DNA of 64,000 bases. Source: Alligator mississippiensis. Lineage: Eukaryota; Chordata; Crocodylia; Alligatoridae. A program made the position numbers and the translations under genes. How positions within the stretch are numbered: the first letter of the stretch is position 1; each line of letters begins with the position of its first letter. The notes beneath the pieces were generated by a model, which made no database searches, had not been told where the DNA came from, and saw only the letters and a list, made by a program, of their open reading frames with translations. The DNA lies in the NCBI RefSeq assembly GCF_030867095.1, contig NC_081831.1:64556716-64620715 (forward strand). Reading direction: 5' to 3'. Shown here piece after piece: positions 34,870 through 48,389 of the stretch.

Positions 34870-35447
34870 ACAGGGTGGGAAAAATGTGAAAAGGATTTTT
34901 CTTTTCTCTGTGACATGTCAGTTTTGTGAAGGACCATTCTCATTCAGGTCTCTTCAGAGTGCTGGCTACCCTGCACAGGAACCAGGACTGTTCCCAAAAT
35001 ATTTTAATTACTGCAGAAATCTCAGGGAACCCTTGCTGCTAAAATCCATCACTCATAAAGCTTTGAGTAGGATGTAATTTTGTTGCAGATATTGCCAGGA
35101 AGAGTGAAACAACTGAAGACTAGGGGGAAGGTAGTTCTCGCCGGTTTATATTTTGCAGAAAATTGTTGGTGAACAGTACAATACAAGGAAATGTGAGATG
35201 CTGGCTCTATTTGTGTGCATTACATTTTTATATAATTAGAGTTACCTGTAGATGTTTATAAACATTCATATTTAGAATACAGAAGAGTATGCCACCTTTT
35301 AAAAAAAGACGCAACAAAAATATTTTAAATACATCAAGAAAAAATGTGACATAATGTTACAATAACAACATATTGCATCTAGTCAAATTAAAGGTATCTT
35401 TTCTGTCCTACGTTACTGTACACAGCATGTTCAAGGCTTCTAAATAC

Positions 35448-35597
35448 AATAAATTTACAAACCTGTAGTATCTTACACCAAACCTGCCAAGATTTGTTTG
35501 ATGGTAAGAGCTTTAGAAATTAGTAAATACCAAATGGCTCAAAGCATATAAACACTACTTCATTCTTTGATTACTGCATACTTTATTGTTTAATAAA
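35448..35597 (+). terminator. Candidate poly(A) signals of CDX4 copy 2
   Basis: AATAAA hexamers occur at 35448-35453 and 35592-35597, about 0.6-0.7 kb after the CDX4 stop, in an A/T-rich stretch; a further A-rich AATAAATAAA run lies near 35675. Which is used cannot be told from sequence. The 3' UTR would therefore be about 600-800 bp. Confidence 0.4.
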
Positions 35598-37060
35598 AAG
35601 AGGATTGACAGAAAAATCTGTTATTTTTAACAAAGTCTCTATGCATTTGCCTCATGACCTGAAGGACTGGAGTAAAAAAAATAAATAAAAAAATCGGCCT
35701 TTGGCTAGTTGCAAGCATTTCCCATTGATTGTAAATAGGGTTTGTGTACTGGCTGACAGGCAGAATGCAAGTCCTTCTGATTTGTTTAGCATCAGGTGTA
35801 GAGCGCTAACACCAGTGCCAGACTATATTGAGTAATTAGTGCCAGCAACTCAGCATTCATGAACACTTCCATAAGTTTACTTTGCCCATGACAAAGAAAC
35901 AAAAAGGGGTTTTTTCCTGGAGAAAGAAACTAGAGTTGGGGCTGGGGTTTGGACGGGGAGAAGTGGGTGGCAGAAGAGACAACAAAAGAAAAAGCTGTAA
36001 GTTGACATCCAGAAGATTTTTACATGTCCTAAATGTATTCTTCATCTCAACAACGTCAAAGTCTTATACTTAGAAATAAAAAGCCAAACCAATGCACCCA
36101 GCAGCATGGGTAAAACTAAATAGACGACTCTGATTCTATACAGCCAACTGCTTGTTTTGAAGACATGTGACAATGGTTTTCCCAGTTTATTTGAAGATTC
36201 CCCATTCCTATCACCCTACCATTCATTAGTTGCTAATGCTATAGAATAACACACAGTTTAGCATTGGTTGCCAATACTATAGAATAACATACTGTGGCAC
36301 TCTTATACAAGAGCCAGTTACAATGCTTTACAATGCAAGAAGTATAGCTGAAGCAGAGCTACTGCCTTATTATTACCCATAGCTTCCACACCAGTCAACA
36401 TTGGGAGGCCAGTTATCACAGAGAGGCAAGCTAGAGCTATTTTTAAGTTATTGTTCACTGGTGAATGATATACCCAATGTGTTATTCCTCCTAAAGCCTT
36501 CAGCCACTAGCACACTTCTGTCTCCCTTCACTGATGCTTTTCTGGCCTTCAAAACTGAACTGAGTCACAAATATAACTTGTTAAACAATAATGTAAGACT
36601 TTGCTAATGACCAATGTCTACAAATACATCAGGAAATGTGCATGTTTCTTGTATTCTATTAAACTGCTGCCTCAATGACTTTCATATTATTTCATAAAAT
36701 TAATTGCATGTACCAAAGGATTCTTCAAGGGATCCTTGCTAAGTAATTAGCTTTTTGTAACTTTTAGGTTAAAGGGAAACCCTTGAAGGAAATCACATTA
36801 AAATATTACCATTGGCAGCACTATTTGGATTTTTTTAAATGAACCCATGCAAGTGTACAAATTCCATTTTATGCTTCTGGCATGTGGCTAACATGTCATT
36901 GGGGAGCTTTTAATTGGCTGTTAAAAGATTAACTGAATAAATATACTAAAAGTTAACATTCAAATAGCAGTCTATATTGCCAAAGCACTACGTAAATATT
37001 AACAAATCAATCCTCAATACATTTGAGTAGAGAGCAGTAGTTAGCTGTTAGTCTGAAGTC

Positions 37061-37152
37061 AGGCAGAAGGCAGGACAGGGTGGCACCTTTGAGACTGATA
37101 GGTTTAGAGAGCCATGAGCTTTGGTAGGTGACAGCTTGTTTCATCAGATGTA
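37061..37152. repeat. Partial MITE related to 31286-31396
   Basis: The segment AGGCAGAAGGCAGGACAGGG..GGCACCTTTGAGACTGATAGG..CATGAGCTTTGGTAGGTGACA..TTCATCAGATG is one arm and core of the family; the opposite arm is missing. It abuts a MIR-like fragment. Confidence 0.6.
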
Positions 37153-37265
37153 TTTCCCCATTTTACAGATAAGGAGAATGAGACTAATTGGTTTATCCCA
37201 ATGCCACATAGACAGTTTGGGTTAGAACTGGGATTCATACGCCTCCTCTGTGGTCATGCTGTCTT
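37153..37265 (+). repeat. MIR-like fragment
   Basis: CCCCATTTTACAGATAAGG, CCACATAGACAGTTTGGGTT and AGAACTGGGATTCATACGCC follow the MIR pattern. Confidence 0.5.
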
Positions 37266-38858
37266 CAAGTCAAGAAGCTGGATGGCATGAAAGATAGAGC
37301 TGCAAAGTCTTTGTAAAACTGTCACAGATTATTCCCTGTATATATGCATGGTCAGGAATGTGTGTTAGCTTAGGGGGGTTCTGTTTCCAACAAATATGCT
37401 GCACAAATTCAAAACAGGTTCAAATTTGAGATCATTTAAAACTAGCATGCTGAGATATCCTCACTCAACCTGCGGTTTGCCCACTAGCTGTTCTGAGTTG
37501 CCAGGCTGCCAGGAAGTGTCCTGCTGTTCTGAGAGAGTGACAGAGCTGCTGAAAGCATAAGGTTGAATTACAGAGCAACAGCCATTGTTCTTGTGGGAGT
37601 GGGGGTAGGAAGAGGCTAGCTAAAATGTGTGCCAAGTGAAATTCTGTGAAGGAGCTAGAGAGAAAAGGGGAATGGAGGACTTGTTTAGCCCTTCCAGGAT
37701 ATTTTAAAGTGGATGTGGCTGGGAAATGTGTTTCCCCTCACAAAAATAACTGAATGGAATAAAGAAAGTTCTTTCAGTTTATTCCTTTAATTTTGTAAGA
37801 ATTGATGTGTTTGTGCTAAGAAAACAAAAAGGGTTTCAGCAATGAAAATAAAAATCTTCAACTGACTGAGACAATTCCTGCAAAATTAAAAAATATGTAT
37901 TAAACACTTCCACTCCAAACTTCAGAAACTAGCCAAACAAGTCATTTCCTCTGGAAAGCTGAGAAATCCTTTGACAAAGGATATGAGGCCTCACCATCTG
38001 AGCCTCCTTTTCTGCACTGGCTCTAAGCCAAAGCCACCTTTGCCACCTGTACTGTGGACTGGGACCAAAACAACCTAGAGCTGCTTGACATTGGAACATT
38101 TTTTACTAGCCTCTTATGGCATGTTATACCAGGACAAGATATCCCAGTAGCATGGCACCCTGCTCCTATACCCTACCATGCCTACCTTGTCCTTTAGACC
38201 ATGGACTAAGATATGAGGTCAACACAGAGCTGTTATACCAGGCTAACCCCTACAGTGTGATTATTTTATAGGGTGTTTAAGACTCCGCTGTGACCTTGTT
38301 TTGCTGCTTGTGCAGAGTAAAAGTTCTGCTTCATAATATACAACCTGGTCTGTTCATTTACATTTTATATCTATAAGCTTAAGAAGAAAAAATGAAGGAT
38401 ACGAAAAACATTTTCTAGTATTTATCCTTCCTCTGTTGAAGACTTCTCCACTGACTTTAATTAGAGTCTCCCTCTGCACCATAAGGCAATTTAAAAAATG
38501 ATAAATCAAACAAGATCTTTCTTGCCCAATGGGTATATTCCCCAAGCTCTCATAGTTCTTGTCTTTTTCACTTCATGCAAATATAAAGCCATTAGACTGC
38601 AGATCACTATGTTTAAATTCAGCTGTTTGATTGGTTTTTATAGGGTTGCAGAGCACTGAGGCACTTTAACACCATGCTGATATCAAAAAGAAACTCTGCA
38701 TCACAAAATTGCCTAATTCCAGCAGCAAGCAAATCCCTTCTGATACATTTCTATGAATCATCTTTATTCTTTGGAGGATACTGTAGATCAGTCAATAGTT
38801 TGATGTAACCGCCTCTCTTAGGTCCATCTTCTATAAATACTTAATTAAGCAGTGTTTT

Positions 38859-38902
38859 TGCCATAAGGATAATAGGAAAGTATCCATAAGGATAATAGGA
38901 AA
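38859..38902 (+). repeat. Perfect 21-bp-scale tandem duplication
   Basis: CCATAAGGATAATAGGAAAG occurs twice, separated by two bases (TAT..). The perfect match suggests a recent slippage event. Confidence 0.8.
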
Positions 38903-39093
38903 GAATTTTACCACAAGTTGCATGGTGATGTGCAACAATGCACTCCTAAGAGGTAGCTTCATAAATGCATTCCTAAATATTGATCTGTTAAAAAAGTAAG
39001 TAAAAATAGGTTAGACTAAAGATTATAAAGGAACTTTAGCACACAAGTTTTAAAGAAAAGGGCAGAATCCAAACCAAGATTTTGATACTAAGT

Positions 39094-40273
39094 TAGGGGT
39101 AGGCAAAATATGGCTCACGGACTGGATCCAGCCCTACAATTGATTGTATCCAGCCTGTGGCTGCCCTCACAGCACTCCACATGGGGCTGAGCCTGCTCCT
39201 GCCTGGGGCAGCCTGTGCTGTGATCCAGCCCACATCCGCCCCATGCCTGCTGACAGCACCACCTTGGCCTTGGCCTTGGCCCTAGCCCTAGCCCTGACTA
39301 GTGTGCACAGCACTGCTGTTACAGCCACCTGCAGCCACCTGGGTATTGCCTGGCTCCCCCCATGTCTAATGACTCCTCCTCCTGCTGGCTCTGCTGCCTC
39401 ACTCCAGGCCAGGGGAAGCTGTAACCCCAGGTGGATCCTGTCCCAACATACAGGGCTCCACCTCCACCCACCTTCCACCCACTGCACCTTCCCATTGTGA
39501 TAAGCAGCCACATGCAGAAGGCTAAGTGGATGAAAGGTGGCTGGGAGCCAGAGCTAGAGCTCCATGCACTGGGGCAGGAGCCGCTCAGCTGCAACTTCCT
39601 CCACACCTGGAGTAGCACAGCAGGGGCAGGAGGAGGAGGAGGAGGTGGGGGGAGCCAACCAGTACCAGGCAGCTGCAGCAGTCATGTGAGCAGCCCCTGT
39701 GGAAAGCAGTACACAGTGTCCAGGGCTGGGGCCAAGGTCGTCAGTGGGCATGGGGTGGATGCAGGTAAAAGCAAGGCATGGGCTGCCCTGGGTGGAAGCA
39801 GGTGGGGCTCAGCCCCATGCAGAGCGCTATGGGGGCAGCGATGGACCAGGCTGGGGGGGGTGGGGGGGGCGAATACACCTGCACCACACCACCTGAGTGA
39901 GCTCTGCTGCACATGCCCCCTGCCCCCTGTCCCTCCCTCCTTCCCCCCACCCCTGGCTGGCTTCCAGGACCTAGTGCACCCCATGCACACACCCACCACA
40001 TCCACTTGTACACAATGTACAAGAGTAACACTTTATTTAGAGCTATTATGCAAGCGCCTCTATATACACCACTCAAAAAACCATGAATCAGGACAAAATT
40101 TTTTTTTAATAAAATTGAAATATGTTATAGTAGATATTTTATTTTTAGCATATGTTTTACTTTTAATCAATAATTTGTTAAAATGATACCTGGTGGAAAA
40201 TGTTGTGTGTGGGGCCCTCAACAGCTCACCAAAACTTAAGTGGCCCGCCAGCTGAAATAACTGTCCACCCTTG
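39094..40273. mobile_element. hAT-type nonautonomous element with GC-rich interior
   Basis: The left end TAGGGGTAGGCAAAATATGG and right end (read in reverse) CAAGGGTGGACAG are divergent inverted termini of the CAGGGGTGGGCAA type. Flanks are TACTAAGT (39086-39093) and CACTAAGT (40274-40281), a 7-of-8 target duplication. The 1.18-kb interior includes CCTTGG/CCCTAG repeats (39262-39297), a GGA-rich run near 39630 and G-rich runs near 39855. A 251-codon open frame inside has no recognisable domain. Confidence 0.85.
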
Positions 40274-43200
40274 CACTAAGTCCTCTCCACAGAACAGGTC
40301 AAATCAAAACCCTGCATCAGAACAGTTCAGGACTTCTCCGGGTCAGAAACAAAGCGTATTTTTGCAGCTTGAACTCAGTCTCATTTTATACACCTCTATA
40401 TTATACATTAATTGTCACGGAAGAGCACAAAGCAAATAACTTTCTAACTCTTATTAACTCTTCTTAATATTTATTTATTATTATTAAAAATGTCAGCCTT
40501 CTCAACCCCCCATTGCTGATAGCCTGACTTCCCCCATGCAGCTAAATTCAGTCAAATTAGCTTCTGCAAAATTTTCCAATGGGTTATATATGTTAATCAG
40601 TCCTATAAAATGCCTAAAGTAACTGCAAAGACATATGGGATATATACATGGAGGGGGAAGTATCATTAACAGTCGGCAAGCAAAAGAAGTACACACAAAA
40701 GCACTTTTGCAATCTATTATGAGAAAGAGAAGCACAATTATCCCTTTGTGTGCAGTTTCCAGTCGTCATAACCCAAACAGGAAAAGACTGGGTTCTGTTA
40801 ACCTTTCTTTTCTTGGTTATTTCTGAAGAGATCAGTTTAAAACTTGGATTTTTGTTGGACAATACTGAATGGATTTTCTCATACTTAACTCTTAGGATTT
40901 AGGTTTCTTTCTTTCATTCTTTCTTTCAAAAGATAACAGTTTGGATTAACACTAAGAAACAAATTCTGATCCCCTGACTCATGTTTAGTATCACCACTAG
41001 TCACATTGACTTTAATGGAAGTACTTGCTGAGTTGGCATGAGTGAAGATATTATAATCTCACCATCAAAGAGAACAGGGGACTGTCCAGAGGACAGAAAC
41101 TGGGACCAACACTTGAGACTTCTAGCAATTCATTTAGGCCAGAAATTTTCAAAATGATAATTTACTTTTTGCAGACTTAATATTTAAGTCCTTCGGGGTT
41201 GGTTAGCAACAGTACTCAGTAAATATAATTCCAGCTGAACTCACTGGAGCTGCAAGAGCTCAGCATCTCTGTAAAGTAGGTCCAAGGTATCTGAAGTAGA
41301 GCAAGAAAAAAAACCCCTGAGGCCTGCAAATTTAATGGAGGCTTAAAATGTTGGCTCTAACATCCTGTTTCAATTTGCCTTCAAGAAGGAGCTAATAATA
41401 TGACACCTTAGTGAGGTGCTTTTTAACCCCTATGCAATTTTTCCAGCTTTTACAGTATTTAGTGCTTTTCTTAAAGCCTCAACTGCTAGAATGATGGGAA
41501 GAAGCAACTTCAACTTTGTACCCTACAAATGAGTGTTTTAAACACTCAATGTTAATGGCATAAACTTATAAAGTATCCATAAGGCTTTTCTGTAACAGCT
41601 ATAGAATCTACTTTTTTTTTTCAAGATCCTTCATCCTTACACTTTTGTGGCAGGCCTTTGACAGTCAGTGAGGGAAATTCTTGGACTACAGAAGTACCTA
41701 TTCTTTTTTTTGTAAAATTCTATCGAGTTTTAGCTGAATTTCAAGCTGTAAACAGTTCATTTCCATTCCCTTTTTGCAAACAAACCAAAATAACAACTAA
41801 CCTTTAAAAGTTTAAAGGTTCTAACCTGGGTAGGTCAGTGCCAAAGCCATGCAAGCAGAGGCATGAACTACACCCAAACATCAGCACGAAGCAAGGTTTT
41901 TTTGAGTGATATATTTCATTGGACCAACTGTATAGTTGGGAGAGATGTTGGTGTCCTTACCAGGAACCTGTGACATTGCTGTGATGGCAGGGATGGGGAA
42001 GAGACACTGTTAGGGCTCCTTCCCCACCACACCTCTTTACTTCCATCTCTGAGGGCTGCTCAGCCACGAGGCAGATATTCCCTTAAACCCCTGTGGAATA
42101 AGAGAGAGAGCTGGGCTCCTCTCCCTCTGTAAACTCTCTAGATAGACCTAATACATGGCCTATACAGAACATTCTAGGATAAAAGCTTTCTGCTGCCAAT
42201 TAACATACCATGATTAGCTGAGTAGTTCAAGTGGTAGCACTCTGTGCTACGATACTGCAGTTTCAGCATTCAGACCTTGCTGTAGATGCACGATAGGAGG
42301 GTTGTTTTAAATTTTTTATTAACAACTTGGTAAAGTGGATCTAAAACAAGCTACTAAAAGAAAAGGTCTTAGATGGCAAAATCTGCCACTTAAAAGCAAA
42401 GAAAGACCCGAATTTAGGTTGCTCATGCAACATATATGTGAACATAAATATATCTGACAGAAAACCTACCTTACTGCATGCTCAAGACAGGCACACCCAC
42501 AGGCAGAATTAAGATACTATACTATGGGCAACTATAAATCTGACATTTCTTAACCTTAAAGGCTAGTACAGACATTCAGGGGAGTTAGGGGTAGGTTAGG
42601 TCACATTCAAAATGGCCACTTGATCTAACTTAGTTTGTCCAGGTGTGGACCTTACACTTAGATCCCTAGTCAGGTTGATCTGAGTGCGAGCAGCGCAGAA
42701 AGTCCAGTAAGGTTAGATCAGTCTAAAAATGGCTGACCTGATCTAAATGAACTGTACCTTGGAGCTAATCTAATTTGGATTGGGTATGGTGAGACTAAGA
42801 CAACTGAATTTCCAAACAGTTCTCAGTGCAGCCCCATGGCTAGGAAAACCCAGCTACTGGCCCCAGCCCTGCCTTCCTCTGCACCCCCCCCCAATACTGA
42901 TGCAACCGATCTTCTGTACACTTCTCAGCACATTCCCCAGCCCCTCCCCCCATCTCCAGATGGACAACTCCCCCCACCATGGATCAGCCAGAGCCCAAGT
43001 CACTCTGGTGCCAGTTTTAGTGGCATTTCTGAGTGCCAGAAGCCAATGGAAGTAAGCTGGGGTGGGGGAAGGAGTGGGCAGGTTCGGGGGGGAGGGGTCA
43101 GGGGGGCTAAAACAGCTTCTGGTCTGGGGTGTAGGAAAGAAGCCTACATCCTGCCAGCCCCTCCTGCAGAACTGCCAGCCCCACAATCCACCCCTGGTGA

Positions 43201-46200
43201 AGAGGAAGGTATGACAGAATGATACCACATTTACACCATTCTAGAAACAGGCTTCTTGAACTCCTGGAGTTTTGCTGGGAACTATAATAGACAAGTTAGG
43301 AATACAATACCATTCTCATTCACTTCAATGTTGAGAATGAAATGGTTAAATGCCTGTGCAACATTCTGCAAACTCCCCGTTTAAGCGTATAGTACTGGCT
43401 TTGTGGTACAGTTTCTTCTACCATACAAAATATTCCATGTTAATCTGTATTCTAAAGACACAAAAATTGCTCTCTTGTGTCCACTTTGATCCTTGTGAAA
43501 ACCAATGAAGTGGTAAAGAAATGTACTGAAGTCAATTATCTATGGCTTTGACATTCCCTGATAGTCTTGTTCAGTTCCCAGTAATTACCAGAAAGGGTGC
43601 TGAGAAAAATAAACATATTCCTTTTTTATTGGTTTATCAGTGAGGGTTTTTATGACTGCTATAAACTAAACAGTGAAAAGGAAAATATGCTGTCAATCCT
43701 TCTATCATGATTAAAAAGTTAAATTAAAGAAAAAGTCACTCCCTACTCAGAACTTCCTCATTTTAAGAACCCTCCATAACATCAGCTCTTCTTTCCCTCC
43801 TAAGCAGTCAATCCAGTTTTCTGAATATCTTTGCCTGTGGCCCTCTCAGTACTCCTACCTGTACTACCCCGTTAGGCTCCTTGCAGCCCAGTTCAATTAT
43901 TCTACTTGTAAATTAATCTCTTCTGTAATTAATAACAACCCAGGCTCCCTTTGATTGGATAGTGAATTCCAGGTCTGAGTGCTCACTCTCTTGTAGTAGG
44001 GCTCAGGGTATTTAAAAAATTTTAAATCAGATTTATTCCTGTCAGGCCTATGTACAGAACTGCGATACTCCTTAATGTAAGGGTCTCTCAAAGGATCACC
44101 TGAAGTGGAGAGAATCCTTTGTGATATAACTTGTCTTCCATTTTCTCTTTAAAAAACCTGTAAAAGAGGAATAGCTAACCTGACCTCCTATACACCCCAG
44201 AAGCAAATCTCTACTAAGTTTCTTGTGTTCCTTTTTGTTCTTTTCCGATTTGCAATTTCTGTTTGCAGTAGTCTGTACTGCTGCATTATGTCAGGCAATA
44301 AACGCCATTTTCCCTTAGGTAAGGAGGCTTTTTTGTTGGATTTTAGCAAAAATTTGAGAAAATATTTCAACAGGACTGAAGTGAAAGGAACTAGTGAGGA
44401 GCCAGTGTAGAGTTTCCCACTGATATATTAACCTGTGCCCACAACAGTTTGATCTGATGGACTAGAGAAACACTATAAAAACTCTCAGGGCTCTTGTCCC
44501 CATAACTTTTCTGGAGTGAACTTTCAAGACAGAACAGATTACTCAAAGTATTACTCTTGTCTATGGGTAAGAAAGAAATCATTTGTGCCTTTCTCCCCGC
44601 CCTTTATTAAACCATCCTTGTTTGAAAAATGTTAAATTTGGGCTCTTGACTTGTCTGTACAAGGGAATGAAATTCTAAGGTGGGATTTCCTCCAAAGTAT
44701 GCACTCAGCATGAGGGATGGGTATCCCACACCCTTCCGTGCTGCCAGGCTGTAAGTACCGTAGGACTCTTCCTACAGTACTAGGTGACATGTAGCAGAAA
44801 GTAGCTACATCTATCCTAAAAGATGTTGTGCTTCCTGTACTTTCAAATCTGCCCCTCCTGGATGATAAAGTCCTGGATCTCAGCACAAGAGCACCTGGAA
44901 TCATGACAATCAGGCATGGTACAAGGGCAGGTTGTAAAATATGAAATTATGCTAGCAAGTTATGTTGACACTAGAGCATGTGATTATTATAAAACAGAAA
45001 GTGGATGCATGCCAGAGTTTAAACAGGGTGGTGACATCCAGTCACCCTTTATCTGAGAGCAATAGAAGGTAAACCAAGAGCTAGTACAAAGCACTGAAGG
45101 AATGCAAATGCTCAACCACCAAAATAATTCAGAGCACAGACATGCACACAGACATCACTACACCATAAGTGGCTCCAGTGTAAAACTACCTCATCCCAGC
45201 AGGAGTAAAATCTCCAGAACAACTCATTAGTTGCACAGATGTAAGGAGCTGCATTCATTGAGATGCAACTTATTTTTAGATCTAAGTAACTAGATTTACA
45301 TCAGCATGAACTACCTCTGTACTAACCAGCACACCCAACAAGCATCTTTCCCCAAATATTTTCAGTGTCAGTATCTTCCCCTGAACAGTTTCAATGAAGT
45401 GGAAGACCAAAGGGCCTTTCACTTCAGGGATTGAGAAAGCAAGGCCAGAAGACAAGAGTTACTTTCTGTTCTTGCATCTGAAAGGAAACTGATTTAATGT
45501 TTTCAATCAAAGCTTGCAGAAAGTATTAGGGCATAGCCAGAAATATATGTCTAAGAACTTTTATATTGCCTGCTACTTTGAAACAGTCTGTTTTAAAATT
45601 AAAATTAAGAAGTCTGCTGCATTATAATTCCTATGATGCCACGTAGCCTATACTCTTCCTGCAAAGAGATCACAAAGTAGCCAATACTTTATCCATCAAG
45701 CTGAAAATATGTACTCCTGGTCTAAAGAATATGATCCTGTTGCTTTAGCATTATATATGTGTTTGGAGGTGTACAACCACTCTGAGATAGACTAAACTAA
45801 AGACTTTGCAGTTCACTTTATTTTCTCTAAACGTTAAGATTTGGTTGTGAATTCCTCCTGAATGATGACTGCATGCAGAGGCTTTTTTGGTAGCATGGTT
45901 TAAAAAAAAATGCAATAATGAAAAAATAATTTGGAAGAGGACTCTTAAAGAAAAGTCACATAAGAAAAAAATTAGAACTTAGTGTATTAATTTGAAAATA
46001 GGAAATAGAAGTATGTCACTGAGACATCCCATTAATGTGCATGTATTATTAAAAAAGAATCGCAAATTAACTCCTCCACAGCCAAGTTTCCATCCAACTA
46101 AAAAGGTTCTTAAAACTGCATAAACCTAATATGGCCCAAGTTTTCTCAATTTTTGCAATAATTTCTTGATCATGATCAATGTCAGCCTTTGTTTTCATTC

Positions 46201-46453
46201 CTTACCTATCTTGTGCTTTCGTGTATTACATAATAGATGAGGATCCTTTCTCCTGCAAAATTAAAAGAAAAAGTAACTAGCTGGACAAGAGTCACCAGAC
46301 ACCATTATCTATCCACCCATCAGTTAGTTATTGTGAGGTAACTGTTTTGTTTCACTAAAGTCACCGTAAGGAACTATTGCACATGAATCATTGCGGCACA
46401 TGTAAAAGCATTTAAGCTGCTTTGTCACTGAATCTACAGTCCTTTATAAATTG

Positions 46454-48389
46454 TAGGCCTGTGCAAAATTTTGGCACGCATTTAATTTCAGAGGTGTTTC
46501 GGCCCATTTCAGCGCCTGAAACACCGAATCCGAAACAAAATGGAAGGGTCTGAAACATCTCTGAAACGAAACAAAATGAAACCATATGAAACATTTCAGA
46601 AATGTTTTGGAATGTTTTGGCGGCACCCCCCAGGAATAATCCAGCACAGTCCTGGAGCCCTCTTTTTAAAGTGCCAGGAGGATGGGGCTGGGCAGGGCAG
46701 CCATGGGGGCTTCTCCTCTGGTTTCCCCTGCGGGGCAGAGGCAGGCACAGCCAGAGGAGCTGCAGGAGAAGCCCCCATGGATGCCCTGCCTGGCCCCATT
46801 CTCTTCCCGGTCCCAGCCTCCCGGCACTTAAAAAAAAAAAGCCGGGTTTTCTGTTTCCCATTGAAAAACAAGAAAACAATGAATTTCTCCTTTTTTTCAG
46901 AGAAACTACAGCTTTCTCCTTTTAGCAGAGAAACCTGTAGATTCCCCGCTCTTGCAAAGAGCTCTGCAGGCTAGTTGAGCTCCAGCCTGCAAGAGCTGTT
47001 TGCAAACAGGGTGGGAAACCCCCAGCCTTGCCCTGAGGGGGAGGAGGAGGGGGAGGAGGAAGGGCAGGGCTTGAGACTCTCAGTCAGTCAAGGCTCAGCT
47101 CAGCTCAGCCTCACTCTCTGCTCCTGCAGCCTGTGAGGCAAGTGGGGCTTGTAGGAGGCTGGGCGCCCCTCTGGCAGGACTGGGGGGTTGCAGGTCATGG
47201 CTGGAGGCACCAACAGGGCTGGGGGGGAGCCAGGGGCCAGCCCTGGCCCCATCCAAGCAGGAGGCAGCAGAGGAGGAGCCAGCTCTGTGCTGCTGCACCT
47301 GCCTGCTGTTGGGGGCAGGGAGCTGCAGACTTGGGTCCCTGGCCCCATAGCCCTGGTAGCTGAGGGCCCCCTCCAACAGGGCTGGGGGACAGGGGCTGTG
47401 GGTGGGGGGCAAGAGGCATGAGGACGGCAGGGGATCTTTTGTGGGGGTAGTGAGGGGCACCAGCAGGGTTGGGGGGGCTTTTGGGGTGATTGAGGGTCAC
47501 CAGTAGGGCTGGGGGGGGCTTTGGGGCAGTGAAGGGCACCAGCAGAGCTGGGGGGGGGGGCTTTGGGGGAAGTGAGGGGCACCAGCAGGGCTGCAGGGGA
47601 CTTTTAATTGTAATAATGGATTTGGGGATTTTTGTCAGAGAATTTGCAATTTTATGTCAGAGAATTTGTAATTGTTTATCAAAGAAAACCAGATTCCCTG
47701 GTGATCAGGTCCTCTGAGGGCTTGTGGCAGGACCTTCCCGTGCAGCGCAGGGAAGTAGAGATCGCCCAGCCCCCACCTGGCACCTGCGTGGCAGCTGCCT
47801 GGGTGCAGCGTGGTTCAGCAGGGCACTGTGCACTGTCTGGGAGCTGTGGCTGCTGGGGCTGAGCAGTGCCAGGCTCTGTCTAACATGCAGAGCTACCGCA
47901 GCTCTCAGGTAGCATGCAGTGCCCTGCCAAGCCATGCTGCACTCGCACTATGGGGCAGCTGCTGTTCAGGTGCCAGGCAGGGGGGTCCATCCCCACCGCT
48001 CCCCATTGCCCCACGCTGCATGGGGGAGGCACTTCCACGAGCCCTCAGAGGCCCTGATCGCTGTTGCTGAAGCCGGTGAGTGTGGGGCTTTTTTTTTTAA
48101 GTTCTAGGAGGCTGGGGCTAGGCAGGGAAGCCATGGGGCCTTCTCCCATGGCTCCCCACACCGGGGCAGAGGCAGGCACAGCAAGAGGATCCATGGGAGA
48201 ACCTGCAGCCACCCATCTGTGCCTGCCTCTCCCCTACTGATCCAAATCTCCGAAACAGCACTGAAACTCCAAAATAGATTCGGTCAAATCAAAACGGAAC
48301 AGTGATCTGAAACACCAAAACAAAACACTGTCCTCCAAAATAGCCGAATCCAAAACCAAAATGAAACACAGCTGTTTCATACAGCACTA
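46454..48389. mobile_element. hAT-type nonautonomous element, 1.9 kb, with internal hairpin and minisatellite
   Basis: It is flanked by a perfect 8-bp duplication ATAAATTG (46446-46453 and 48390-48397). Ends are TAGGCCTGTGCAAAA and, read in reverse, TAGTGCTGTATGAAA. Subterminal regions are rich in GAAAC/GTTTC motifs (for example CTGAAACGAAACAAAATG). The interior holds a long inverted repeat (about 46659-46840), a minisatellite (47449-47600) and a third partial copy of the hairpin arm at about 48088-48240. No transposase is visible. Confidence 0.88.
47449..47600 (+). repeat. G-rich minisatellite, about four units of 40 bp
   Basis: The unit GAGGGGCACCAGCAGGGCTG then G-run and CTTTGGGG recurs at about 47449, 47493, 47532 and 47574. 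It lies inside the hAT element 46454-48389. G-runs of 7-10 could form quadruplexes. Confidence 0.75.

Noticed and set aside
39431-40186. 251-codon plus-strand open frame
   Set aside because: It lies wholly inside a hAT-type element and consists of Pro/Gly/His-rich low-complexity peptide without a domain.
43897-44904. Minus-strand open frames of 60-90 codons (PYIKEYRSSVHRPDRNKSDL etc.)
   Set aside because: They suggested a possible retrogene fragment, but no family is recognised and no splice or poly(A) evidence exists.
46412-47582. Open frames up to 160 codons on both strands
   Set aside because: They are inside the 46454-48389 element and run across its hairpin and minisatellite; there is no conserved domain.
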